From positions 1 to 22,998 of the forward strand of contig JAUSGU010000064.1 in assembly GCA_030648825.1 (NCBI GenBank): a stretch of DNA of 22,998 nucleotides, written 5' to 3'. The notes beneath the pieces were generated by a model. It was not told the DNA's origin and did not search any database. It worked only from the letters and a program-made list of their open reading frames with translations. Every line of letters starts with the position of its first letter. The stretch's first letter is position 1. Source of the stretch: a bacterium (lineage in GTDB: Bacteria > Patescibacteriota > Minisyncoccia > Phycocordibacterales > UBA6065). The position numbers and the translations under genes were made by a program. This document shows, piece after piece, positions 8,322 through 15,720 of this stretch.

Positions 8322-9293
8322 ATGGCATTTATAGACGAAGTAACATTTCATGTAGAGGCGGGTCGGGGTGGCTCCGGTGTAGTGCGCTGGCTCCATGAGA
8401 AAGGCAAAGAATTCATGGGTCCCGCAGGTGGCAATGGAGGTCGCGGTGGCGACGTCTATGTGGAGGCCGTGCGCGACATAAACATCTTGGCAAACTACAG
8501 AAATGTAAAGCTTTTTCAAGCGGAAAACGGCAGAAACGGTGATAAGAAAGGTATGGAAGGGCGCGCCGGCCAGGATTTGGTTTTGAAACTTCCTATTGGC
8601 TCCGTTGTCATGAATTTGGATACGGAACAATCTTTTGAGCTTTTAAAAGAAGGCGAAAAAGTTTTGATTTTGAAAGGTGGACGTTATGGACTCGGTAACG
8701 AACATTTCAAAGCTTCAACCAATCAGAGACCTCTTCAGACGACCGAAGGCAGAGTCGGAGAAGAAGCTGATTTTCATATCGTGCTCAAACTGGTCGTTGA
8801 CGCCGGTTTTGTCGGTTTTCCGAATGCCGGCAAATCATCTCTTTTAAATGTTCTCACAAATGCTCACGCAAAGGTAGCTAATTATCAATTCACAACACTC
8901 GAACCAAATCTCGGAGAGATGCATAAATTTATATTGGCAGATATTCCTGGTCTCATAGAAGGCGCATCGTCTGGTCGCGGTCTCGGCGACAAATTTTTGC
9001 GTCATATTTCTCGCACAAAAATGATTCTTCATTGTATATCTCTAGAAAATGATGATATTGCCGAAGCATATAAAATAATTCGTGGAGAGTTGGAAGCATA
9101 TTCCGAAGAACTTTCCGAAAAATATGAAATTATAATTCTCACAAAAACTGATTTGATAGACGAAAAAACTCTCAAAACAAAAATTATAGAAGCCAAAAAA
9201 GTTAATCCAAACGTTTTTTCTGTTTCTGTTTTGGATAGTGGACAAGTAAAATCGCTCAGAGACGATTTGGTGAAGATTCTGCGTGGGATATAA
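8322..9293 (+). CDS. obgE: Obg-family GTPase
   Basis: Obg GTPases bind the 50S subunit and couple ribosome assembly to nucleotide levels. The ATG at 8322 gives MAFIDEVTFHVEAGRGGSG, the standard Obg beginning; an upstream in-frame ATG at 8208 would run through the divergent eno start and is rejected. Residues 1-155 form the glycine-rich Obg fold (GPAGGNGGRGGDVYVEA). The GTPase domain has G1 GFPNAGKSS (165-173), the threonine segment QFTTLEPNLG, G3 DIPG (207-210) and G4 TKTD (274-277) in place of the common NKxD. The 323-residue protein ends right after the G domain, so the optional C-terminal OCT domain is absent. The TAA stop overlaps the -10 element of gatB. Confidence 0.96.
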   Translation: MAFIDEVTFHVEAGRGGSGVVRWLHEKGKEFMGPAGGNGGRGGDVYVEAVRDINILANYRNVKLFQAENGRNGDKKGMEGRAGQDLVLKLPIGSVVMNLDTEQSFELLKEGEKVLILKGGRYGLGNEHFKASTNQRPLQTTEGRVGEEADFHIVLKLVVDAGFVGFPNAGKSSLLNVLTNAHAKVANYQFTTLEPNLGEMHKFILADIPGLIEGASSGRGLGDKFLRHISRTKMILHCISLENDDIAEAYKIIRGELEAYSEELSEKYEIIILTKTDLIDEKTLKTKIIEAKKVNPNVFSVSVLDSGQVKSLRDDLVKILRGI

Positions 9294-9294
9294 T
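9289..9294 (+). promoter_or_regulatory. Consensus -10 (TATAAT) of gatB overlapping the obg stop
   Basis: A perfect TATAAT spans the end of obg and lies 7 bases before the ATG at 9302. Transcription would start on the GTG/ATG start of gatB. No Shine-Dalgarno sequence is present. Confidence 0.45.
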
Positions 9295-9301
9295 ATAAGT
9301 G

Positions 9302-10747
9302 ATGAAAACTTATAAACCCACCATTGGCCTTGAAATACATGCGGAACTGGCGACACGGACAAAAATGTTCTGTGACTCTCCGAATGATCCTTTCAATTCA
9401 AAACCAAATGATAATGTTTGTCCTGTATGCATGGGTCATCCAGGGACACTGCCGGTCATAAATAAAAAAGCAGTTATGCATGTCCTCCGTGTCGGTATCG
9501 CTCTCGGAAGTGAGATTGCGGATTTCAGCGAATTTGATCGCAAGAATTATTTTTATCCGGACATTCCAAAAGGTTATCAAATATCCCAGTATGAGCATCC
9601 ACTGGTTTCCGGCGGTGAGCTCGCTCGCGTAAAAATTACACGCGTGCATCTGGAAGAAGATACGGCTTCGTCAAATCACGATGATGGTGATTATTCTCTC
9701 ATTGATTTCAATCGTGCCGGAGTACCACTCATGGAATTGGTTACCGAACCGGTAATTCATTCTGCGGAACAGGCAGGAAATTTTGGTCGTGAACTCCAAC
9801 TATTGCTCCGGACCCTCGGCGTATCGGAAGCAAATATGGAAAAAGGCGAAATGCGCGTTGAGGCCAACATTTCTGTTGCCAGCACAGAACAAACCACCAT
9901 GAAAGAATTCGGCGCCAAAGTTGAGGTAAAAAATCTGAATTCGTTTAAATCAGTTGAAAAGGCTGTTGCTTATGAAATCCTACGGCAGACCGCTCTCTTG
10001 GAATCCGGCGAGAAAATAGAACAAGAAACTCGCGGTTGGGATGATGCCAAAGGTAAGACCGTGAGTCAGAGAAAAAAAGAAGATTCTCATGATTATCGTT
10101 ATTTTCCGGATCCTGATTTGCCAAAGCTCAAAATTTCCGAAATACCCGAGTTTTCCTCGGTTAATTTGAAGAAAACTATGCCGGAATTGCCTTGGGAAAA
10201 GAGGAAAAGGTACCAGAAATTAGGCCTAAAACCCACGGATGTACATATATATGTATCAATTCCGGAAGTTGGCGCTTTTTTTGAATCAGTAACAGCGTTA
10301 ATGTCTAAAAAGGAATCAATTCTCCTTTCGTCCAATTATATTTCAAGCGATATTCTCGGTTTGATAAAGAAAAAATTTGGTGAAGGCAAAGAAAGCGAGA
10401 TTTCAAAACTTTCTTTTGTTCCAAAAGAGTTTGCAAAACTCATTTTGCTCATAGAAAAGAAAATAATTTCTTCGCGCGCGGCGAAGGATATTTTGACTGT
10501 TATGTTTGAGAGTGGTGGTGATCCAGAAATAATCGCCAGAGAAAAAGATTTAATTCAAAAATCCGATACCGATACTATAGAGAAAATCGCCGAAGAAGTA
10601 ATAAATGAAAATCAGAAAGTAGCGGAAGATTACAAAAGAGGCAAACAGGCTTCACTGCAATTTTTGATTGGTCAAGGTATGAAAAAATCAAAAGGTTCGG
10701 CTAATCCGGAAGTTTTGAAAACAACTATTATTTCTCTACTTTCATAA
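9302..10747 (+). CDS. gatB: Asp-tRNA(Asn)/Glu-tRNA(Gln) amidotransferase subunit B
   Basis: GatB binds the mischarged tRNA in the GatCAB complex and activates Glu-tRNA(Gln) or Asp-tRNA(Asn) for amidation. From the ATG at 9302 it is 481 residues (GTG at 9299 adds one). The N-terminus YKPTIGLEIHAELATRTKMFC and the CPVCMGHPGTLPVIN cysteine pair are family signatures. DRKNYFYPDIPKGYQISQYEHPL, HLEEDTASS and NRAGVPLMELVTEP follow. The C-terminal half carries the helical and YqeY-like tRNA-binding domain (KLILLIEKKIISSRAAKDILTVMFE, then FLIGQGMKKSKGSANPEVL). GatA and GatC are not in the window. The gene lies 8 bases after obg and 11 before the DUF192 gene, so partial cotranscription is likely. Confidence 0.97.
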   Translation: MKTYKPTIGLEIHAELATRTKMFCDSPNDPFNSKPNDNVCPVCMGHPGTLPVINKKAVMHVLRVGIALGSEIADFSEFDRKNYFYPDIPKGYQISQYEHPLVSGGELARVKITRVHLEEDTASSNHDDGDYSLIDFNRAGVPLMELVTEPVIHSAEQAGNFGRELQLLLRTLGVSEANMEKGEMRVEANISVASTEQTTMKEFGAKVEVKNLNSFKSVEKAVAYEILRQTALLESGEKIEQETRGWDDAKGKTVSQRKKEDSHDYRYFPDPDLPKLKISEIPEFSSVNLKKTMPELPWEKRKRYQKLGLKPTDVHIYVSIPEVGAFFESVTALMSKKESILLSSNYISSDILGLIKKKFGEGKESEISKLSFVPKEFAKLILLIEKKIISSRAAKDILTVMFESGGDPEIIAREKDLIQKSDTDTIEKIAEEVINENQKVAEDYKRGKQASLQFLIGQGMKKSKGSANPEVLKTTIISLLS

Positions 10748-10758
10748 CATTTCTTTTC

Positions 10759-11259
10759 ATGATGAAAAAAAGTTCTTTAATTATTTTTATTTTTCTTGGT
10801 TTTGTTTTGCTTTCCGTTTTTGTTTATTGGAAAAACTTTCAACCAACCGAGAATTCCAAAATGTCGATTGCAGATAATGTTTACAAATCTTACAAACATA
10901 CGGAAGTAACAATCGGTGGAAAAATCTTTGACGCTTATGTTTCCGACACGGAAAAATTGCGAGAAAATGGTCTATCAGGCTTTACTGGTCTGAAAAATAA
11001 CGAAGCAATGCTGTTTATTTTTCCCAATGCGGACATTTATGGCTTTTGGATGAAAGACATGCTCTTTCCGATAGATATTCTCTGGATTGATGATAATTTC
11101 ACGGTTGTTTCTATAAAAAAAAATGTTTCTCCGAACACCTTTCCAAAAACATTTTTTCCAAAAAAAACAGGAAGGTATGTTATGGAATTCACGGCTGGCG
11201 TTTTGGATGTTCTCGGCGTGATAGATGGCGATAAAGTTTCTATCATTGGTGGGAAATAA
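10759..11259 (+). CDS. DUF192 family exported or membrane-anchored protein
   Basis: A 166-residue protein. The first hydrophobic stretch (SLIIFIFLGFVLLSVFVYW, residues about 5-24) after MMKK acts as signal anchor or signal peptide. The rest matches the DUF192 family: ENGLSGFTGLKNNEAMLFIFP, then GFWMKDMLFPIDILWID, then a run ending YVMEFTAGVLDVLGVIDGDKVSI. The family's biochemical role is not established. The ATG at 10762 is an equally good start. TAACAT (10745-10750) lies 8 bases before the first ATG and could be a weak -10. The gene is followed by a probable terminator. Confidence 0.88.
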   Translation: MMKKSSLIIFIFLGFVLLSVFVYWKNFQPTENSKMSIADNVYKSYKHTEVTIGGKIFDAYVSDTEKLRENGLSGFTGLKNNEAMLFIFPNADIYGFWMKDMLFPIDILWIDDNFTVVSIKKNVSPNTFPKTFFPKKTGRYVMEFTAGVLDVLGVIDGDKVSIIGGK

Positions 11260-11277
11260 AATTTTGGCACTGTTTTC

Positions 11278-11309
11278 GGTGGGAAATTCTTTATTTTTCC
11301 TCCCTTTTT
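11278..11309 (+). terminator. Probable intrinsic terminator after the DUF192 gene
   Basis: GGTGGGAAA (11278-11286) pairs with TTTCCTCCC (11296-11304), with one mismatch and one G-U pair, around a 9-base loop. TTTTT follows directly. Confidence 0.5.
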
Positions 11310-11347
11310 ATTTCACCTCGTATTTTCTTGCCGTAAAATCCAAAAAA

Positions 11348-11381
11348 ACTAGTAAATAGCTATTGAAACTAGTTCCAATAG
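11348..11381. promoter_or_regulatory. Overlapping palindromes upstream of nrdA (operator-like)
   Basis: ACTAGT occurs at 11348-11353 and 11368-11373, exactly 20 bases apart. The second copy is the centre of a 22-base dyad, 11360-11381, with CTATTG and CAATAG arms and one mismatched pair. AATAGCTATT (11355-11364) is a perfect palindrome overlapping its left edge. Such stacked dyads two helical turns apart suit a dimeric repressor. It does not resemble the known NrdR box. The remaining 11310-11557 is A+T-rich with only weak -10 candidates, such as TAAAAT at 11500-11505. Confidence 0.45.
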
Positions 11382-11557
11382 AGAGATGTTTTAAGGCGTA
11401 TCTCTAATTTCCGTTTTTTTCTTTCTTTACAAAAAATTACTGCTGTTCTCTAACAAAAAATATCTGATAATCATCATTTTTTTCGCGGTAACGCTCGTGT
11501 AAAATGAACAAGCGCAATAAATTGTCATCACTTGGCGATTATTTCAAGTAATCAATA

Positions 11558-14260
11558 ATGAATATTTTCATCACTCATAGAGACGGCACCAAAGAACTCT
11601 TTAACGCCGACAAGATAAATCGTTCTATAGAACGCGCTTGTGTGGGGCTCGCCGATCCCATATCTACCGTAACTCAAATCGCCACCGATACTAGGCTTAC
11701 GCTCTATGATGGCATGACGACAGAAGAATTGGATCGGGCCACAATCAACGCCGCTATTCAAAATATCAAAGACGATACAGATTTTGACAAAGTAGCAACC
11801 AGACTTCTCCTCAAAACCATATATAAGAAAGTTTTTGGCGATTATGACACCGAAAATTCAGCCGATCTCAAAATAAAACACAGCGGTGGCTTTATAAAAT
11901 ACATAAAATCCGGTGTGACGGAGAATCGTCTCCATCCAGATATGATAACCAAATACGATTTGGAAAAACTGGCCCTCGTATTGGATATTTCTCGCGATGA
12001 TATTTTTCTATATTCCGGACTGGATGGTCTGATGAATCGTTATGCTCTGCGAAATATAAAACAAGAACCGACCGAGACTCCACAATATCTGTTTATGCGT
12101 GTTGCCATGGGACTTTCCTACAACGAAGAAAATCCGACCGAATGGGCTATTAGGTTTTATGAAAAAATGTCCAAACATGAATTCATCGCCGGCGGTTCGA
12201 CCAATCTCGGTGCCGGCACCCTACGTTCTTCTCTCTCCAATTGTTTTCTTTTGGAAATTCATGACGATATGAAACATATAGCGAAATCTGTTTCTGATGT
12301 CATGCTCTTGTCCAAAGATTCCGGCGGACTCGGCGCCTCTGTCACAAAACTGCGTGCGTCCGGATCGCCTCTCAAATCCAATTTCGGCGGAGTGTCCACC
12401 GGTCCCACAACTTTCGCCAAAATTATCGATACCGCCATCCGCGCTATCCAGAGAGGAGGCAAGAAAAAAGGCGCACTCTGTTTTTATATGGAGAACTGGC
12501 ATTTGGATTTTCCTGAATTTATGGACTGGAAGCACAATGCCGGGGACGATTATATGAGAATGCGTACGGCCAATACGGCAGCATATCTGTCGGATGAATT
12601 TATGAAGCGTGTCATCGGCGGTCAGGACTGGTATATGTTTGATCCGGCCGAAACCGCTGATTTAAACGAGCTCTATGGTGCCAAATTTTCCGAAAAATAT
12701 AAAGAATACATAGCCAAAGCGGAGAGAGGCGAACTCCGCGCCTACAAGAAAGTGCCGGCCAGCGAACAGTGGCGTCAGATTCTCACCGCCCTCCAATCTA
12801 CTTCTCATCCGTGGATTACATGGAAGGATCCGATCAATTTGCGCGCTCTCAACAACAATACGGGCACTATTCATATGTCCAATCTATGCACAGAAATTTG
12901 TTTGCCTCAGGATAGGGATAATGTTGCCGTTTGCAATCTCATTTCCATAAACTTGGCCAATCATGTCGTGAACAAAGAAGTGAACTGGTCAAAATTGGAA
13001 GAGTCTGTCCGTTATGCTATACGTCAGTTGGATAATTTAATTGATATAAACAAACTGGCTATTCCGGAAGCGCAGAAATCAGATAAGGAAAATCGTGCTG
13101 TGGGTCTCGGGGTCATGGGTCTGGCCGATGTTTTTGAAAAACTCGGATTGTCATACGATAGTGAACACGCTTGGGATTTTTCCGACAGGATATTTGAGTT
13201 TGTTTCTTATATGGCTATAGACGAATCCGCGAATTTGGCAAGTGTTCGCGGATCATATAAAAATTTCGCCGGTTCTCGTTGGTCAATGGGCCAGGTGCCC
13301 ATAGATACCATAAAAATATTGGAAGAAGATCGTGGTAGACAAATTTCCGTATCAAAAGAATCAAAACACAAAGGTCTCAATTGGGAATTGCTCCGCGGCA
13401 AAGTAAAGAGAGGTATGAGAAACGCCACTCTCATGGCTGTCGCTCCGAACGCCAATATCGGATTGGTTGCCGGCACCACTCCCGGCATGGATCCGCGGTT
13501 TGCCCAAGTGTTTTCCAGAAACAAAATCTCTGGCAAATACATGGACATAAACCACAATCTCGTGAATGATTTGAAAAATATGAGTCTCTGGGAAAAAGTC
13601 CGCGGGGAGATTATAGAAAGTCAGGGAGATATAGCCCATATAGATCTCATTCCGCAACATATAAAAGACGTTTACAAAACTTCTTTTACCACCTCTCCGT
13701 ATGCATTTATAGAAGTGGCGGCTCGGGCCCAAAAATGGATAGATCAAGCGATTTCTCGCAACATGTATTTGGAGACTCGCGATATTGATGAAACCATGAA
13801 AATTTACACGACGGCTTGGGAGAAAGGCGTCAAAACGACGTATTATCTCCATATGAAACCGCGTCATACAGCCGAGCAGTCCACGGTGAGAGTGAACAAA
13901 GCCGAAAAAATGGGCAAAACGGGTTTTGCGTCTGTTTCAGGCACTCTCGGTGGCAATATTATGCTGGAAAAGAAAGCCATTTTCGCCGTTCCTCTTCAGA
14001 AATCGCTAGAAATTGAAACGCCGACAACTGTTGCATGGAATATCCCCAAATTGGCTCAAGTAATAAAACCGGCAGAAATAGCAAAAATTTCAGAATCGAT
14101 ATCAATATCGGTATCGGAAAAATCTAAAGGTTATAAATCTCTCTCAGAGATGGCATTGGATATGAATCCGGAAAAAGAGAAATCTCGGATTATCATGACG
14201 ACCAACAAAACATGTCCGACAGATCCCTCGGAATTCAATCAATGCGACAGTTGCCAATAA
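11558..14260 (+). CDS. nrdA: Ribonucleoside-diphosphate reductase, alpha subunit (class I)
   Basis: NrdA reduces ribonucleoside diphosphates to deoxyribonucleotides using a radical supplied by NrdB. The 900-residue protein begins with one ATP-cone (residues 1-95, DGTKELFNADKINRSIERA), the dATP/ATP activity switch. The catalytic barrel contains C229 (SSLSNCFLLEI), N442-L-C444-T-E446 (the radical cysteine and glutamate) and C459 (AVCNLISINLA), the partner disulfide cysteine. The radical-path pair YY is at 762-763 (TTYYLHMKPR). The C-terminal swinging-arm CDSC is at 896-899. The ATG at 11558 starts directly in the ATP-cone. No Shine-Dalgarno sequence is present. nrdB follows after 45 bases. Confidence 0.97.
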   Translation: MNIFITHRDGTKELFNADKINRSIERACVGLADPISTVTQIATDTRLTLYDGMTTEELDRATINAAIQNIKDDTDFDKVATRLLLKTIYKKVFGDYDTENSADLKIKHSGGFIKYIKSGVTENRLHPDMITKYDLEKLALVLDISRDDIFLYSGLDGLMNRYALRNIKQEPTETPQYLFMRVAMGLSYNEENPTEWAIRFYEKMSKHEFIAGGSTNLGAGTLRSSLSNCFLLEIHDDMKHIAKSVSDVMLLSKDSGGLGASVTKLRASGSPLKSNFGGVSTGPTTFAKIIDTAIRAIQRGGKKKGALCFYMENWHLDFPEFMDWKHNAGDDYMRMRTANTAAYLSDEFMKRVIGGQDWYMFDPAETADLNELYGAKFSEKYKEYIAKAERGELRAYKKVPASEQWRQILTALQSTSHPWITWKDPINLRALNNNTGTIHMSNLCTEICLPQDRDNVAVCNLISINLANHVVNKEVNWSKLEESVRYAIRQLDNLIDINKLAIPEAQKSDKENRAVGLGVMGLADVFEKLGLSYDSEHAWDFSDRIFEFVSYMAIDESANLASVRGSYKNFAGSRWSMGQVPIDTIKILEEDRGRQISVSKESKHKGLNWELLRGKVKRGMRNATLMAVAPNANIGLVAGTTPGMDPRFAQVFSRNKISGKYMDINHNLVNDLKNMSLWEKVRGEIIESQGDIAHIDLIPQHIKDVYKTSFTTSPYAFIEVAARAQKWIDQAISRNMYLETRDIDETMKIYTTAWEKGVKTTYYLHMKPRHTAEQSTVRVNKAEKMGKTGFASVSGTLGGNIMLEKKAIFAVPLQKSLEIETPTTVAWNIPKLAQVIKPAEIAKISESISISVSEKSKGYKSLSEMALDMNPEKEKSRIIMTTNKTCPTDPSEFNQCDSCQ

Positions 14261-14269
14261 CGTTTTGTA

Positions 14270-14297
14270 TTGTCGCCGATTTATTCATAATTAAAAT
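14270..14297 (+). promoter_or_regulatory. Possible internal promoter for nrdB
   Basis: TTGTCG (14270-14275), a 16-base spacer and TAAAAT (14292-14297) lie in the nrdA-nrdB gap. The -10 ends 8 bases before the nrdB ATG, giving almost no leader. nrdB may therefore be transcribed separately as well as with nrdA. Confidence 0.35.
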
Positions 14298-14305
14298 TTA
14301 CAGCA

Positions 14306-15292
14306 ATGCTAATAGGAAAAGCTTCGCCGGAAGATGTCAGTTTGCACCCTCTGCGGTACAAATGGGCTTATGATCTCTATAATCAAGCCGTCAGAAATAC
14401 TTGGTTTCCTCACGAAATTGCTCTCAAAGAAGATCTGGATGATTGGGCCAAAATGACCGAGGACGAACGACATGCCGTGAAATTCCTGATGGCTTTTTTT
14501 AATCCGGCCGAGCTCATCGTCAATCGTTCCATCGCTCTCGGCATTTATCCTTATCTCAAATCTCCCGAATGCCATCTGTATCTAGCCAAGCAGATGTGGG
14601 AAGAGGCCAACCACTGTGTCGCTTTTGAATATGTTTTGGAAACTTTTCCTTTTGATCGCGAGAAAATTTTCAGTCTCCACCTCGGCGTGCCGTCCATGCA
14701 AGCCAAAGAAGCTTATATAAATAAATATATGAAGAGAATGATGGACGACAAACTGGACATTGAAACTGCCGATGGTAAAAAAGATTTCATTCGCAATCTC
14801 GTGGCCACCAATATCGTGATGGAGGGCATATGGTTTTATTCCGGATTCATGGTAGCTCTGTCTTTCCGTCAGAGAAACCAACTGCGCAATTTCGGTTCCA
14901 TGATCACATGGGTTTTGCGCGATGAATCCCTGCATTTGAAATTCGGCATGAATCTCATTCATCATATTTTGGAAGAAAATTCCGTTCTGCTCACAGAAGA
15001 ATTTGCCACGGAAATCCGCGATATCATAGTGGAAGGCGTCAATCTGGAAGTGAATTACAACAAGGATTTGTTTCCGAACGGCATTCTCGGTCTCAACGCC
15101 GATTATGTGAATCAATACGTGATGTATGTGACGGATAGGAGACTGGAAGAATTGGGCTTGCCGAAATATTACAATGCCACAAATCCTGCCAAATGGATGG
15201 CTACTTCCACCGATGTTTTTGAACTCGTCAATTTCTTTGAAGCCCAAAATACCAATTATGAAGTGGATGGGGGGCAGGGGAAGAAGCAATAG
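14306..15292 (+). CDS. nrdB: Ribonucleotide reductase small subunit, subclass Ic-like (Mn/Fe R2c)
   Basis: NrdB holds the metal site that generates the oxidant passed to NrdA. The 328-residue protein has all metal ligands in R2 context: E69 (FFNPAELIV), E100 and H103 (EEANH), E173 (VMEG), E207 and H210 (LRDESLH). At the position of the radical tyrosine (four residues after H103) there is F107. The first ligand is Glu rather than the Asp of E. coli R2. Both features match the Chlamydia trachomatis R2c, which uses a Mn(IV)/Fe(III) cofactor instead of a tyrosyl radical, and the surrounding sequence also resembles it (GIWFYSGFMVALSF, GILGL). The tail NYEVDGGQGKKQ would dock on NrdA. It is followed by a hairpin shared with rnpB. 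Confidence 0.95.
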   Translation: MLIGKASPEDVSLHPLRYKWAYDLYNQAVRNTWFPHEIALKEDLDDWAKMTEDERHAVKFLMAFFNPAELIVNRSIALGIYPYLKSPECHLYLAKQMWEEANHCVAFEYVLETFPFDREKIFSLHLGVPSMQAKEAYINKYMKRMMDDKLDIETADGKKDFIRNLVATNIVMEGIWFYSGFMVALSFRQRNQLRNFGSMITWVLRDESLHLKFGMNLIHHILEENSVLLTEEFATEIRDIIVEGVNLEVNYNKDLFPNGILGLNADYVNQYVMYVTDRRLEELGLPKYYNATNPAKWMATSTDVFELVNFFEAQNTNYEVDGGQGKKQ

Positions 15293-15321
15293 AAAAAGAT
15301 CGCCTTTAGGGCGACCTTTTT
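15293..15321 (-). terminator. Intrinsic terminator of rnpB, possibly bidirectional
   Basis: The arms 15293-15304 and 15310-15321 form a 12-bp stem with loop TTTAG. Both ends are A/T runs, so it can act on either strand between the convergent nrdB and rnpB. On the minus strand every position pairs (one G-U); on the plus strand that pair becomes an A-C mismatch, so it looks tuned for rnpB. Confidence 0.75.
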
Positions 15322-15326
15322 CATGT

Positions 15327-15648
15327 GCTTGTACCTATAAGCCGAATTCTGTCTCTCCGCGACTTGCGTCGAGAGTGGACGACCATTTATCTGGGATTGA
15401 TGTTGCCACCAACCTCGAGCGGCACTTCCACGCAGTTTTTAGGCTGAATGGACACGGCCTTGCACATAGGTAAGAATTTTGCCGTTTCACTCTCTATCGA
15501 TCTTGCGACCTATAGAGACTCGTCTCTGTTCTCATCTCTAGGATTGCTCCCGACGGGCGTTACCCGCTACCCTCCTGCTTTCTTGCGAAAGCATGTGTTC
15601 GGACTTTCCTCCCATTTCTCGCGAAACGAGCGGCCGTCCGGTACAGGC
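15327..15648 (-). ncRNA. rnpB: RNase P RNA (bacterial type A-like)
   Basis: The catalytic RNA that removes 5' leaders from pre-tRNAs. Read on the minus strand it contains the conserved GAGGAAAGTCCGAAC near the 5' end, GGTAACGCCC, GAGAACAGAG, GCAAGGCCG, CCCAGATAAATGG and the 3' ACAGAATTCGGCTTATAGG. The ends were set by helix P1: GCCTGTACC starting at 15648 pairs with GGTACAAGC ending at 15327, with one mismatch. The predicted transcription start, 6 bases after the -10, falls on the same base. The J16/15 segment reads GGAAGTGCC (15421-15429 on the complement), where E. coli has the GGU that binds tRNA CCA. Two open reading frames across this region on the plus strand are spurious. Confidence 0.95.
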
Positions 15649-15654
15649 TCTAGT

Positions 15655-15682
15655 ATTGTACTTTTTTTTCCTATATAATCAA
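15655..15682 (-). promoter_or_regulatory. rnpB promoter
   Basis: On the minus strand TTGATT (15677-15682), a 16-base spacer and TACAAT (15655-15660) form a good sigma-70-type promoter. The start would be at 15648, the first base of P1. Its -35 overlaps the plus-strand TATAAT at 15674-15679. Confidence 0.65.
15674..15679 (+). promoter_or_regulatory. -10 element (TATAAT) for the 15721 gene
   Basis: A perfect TATAAT on the plus strand would give a leader of about 35 bases before the ATG at 15721. The best -35 at 17-base spacing, TAGTAT (15651-15656), is poor. It overlaps the divergent rnpB promoter, so the two may compete. Confidence 0.4.
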
Positions 15683-15693
15683 CCATTATCACT

Positions 15694-15715
15694 ATTCGTT
15701 AAACATTCGTTAAAC
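15694..15715 (+). repeat. Tandem 11-base direct repeat in the leader
   Basis: ATTCGTTAAAC occurs twice without a gap (15694-15704 and 15705-15715), ending 5 bases before the ATG. One repeat per helical turn suits a protein-binding site or a recent slippage duplication. No Shine-Dalgarno sequence is present. Confidence 0.7.
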
Positions 15716-15720
15716 GGCAT

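Noticed and set aside
10235..10255. TACATATATATGTA palindrome inside gatB
   Set aside because: It is a short alternating A/T stretch in ordinary conserved coding sequence; chance is sufficient.
11381..11405. AGAGAT/ATCTCT hairpin upstream of nrdA as a terminator or attenuator
   Set aside because: The stem is only 6 bp with a 12-base loop and the T-run lies too far downstream to support a call.
14090..14130. Repetitive TATCAATATCGGTATCGG near the end of nrdA
   Set aside because: It encodes a low-complexity Ser/Ile linker before the C-terminal cysteine arm, a region that is normally variable.
15174..15678. Two open reading frames on the plus strand across 15174-15473 and 15448-15678
   Set aside because: They lie antisense to the RNase P RNA gene (and overlap the end of nrdB), have no protein-like pattern, and the conserved RNA motifs fully explain the region.
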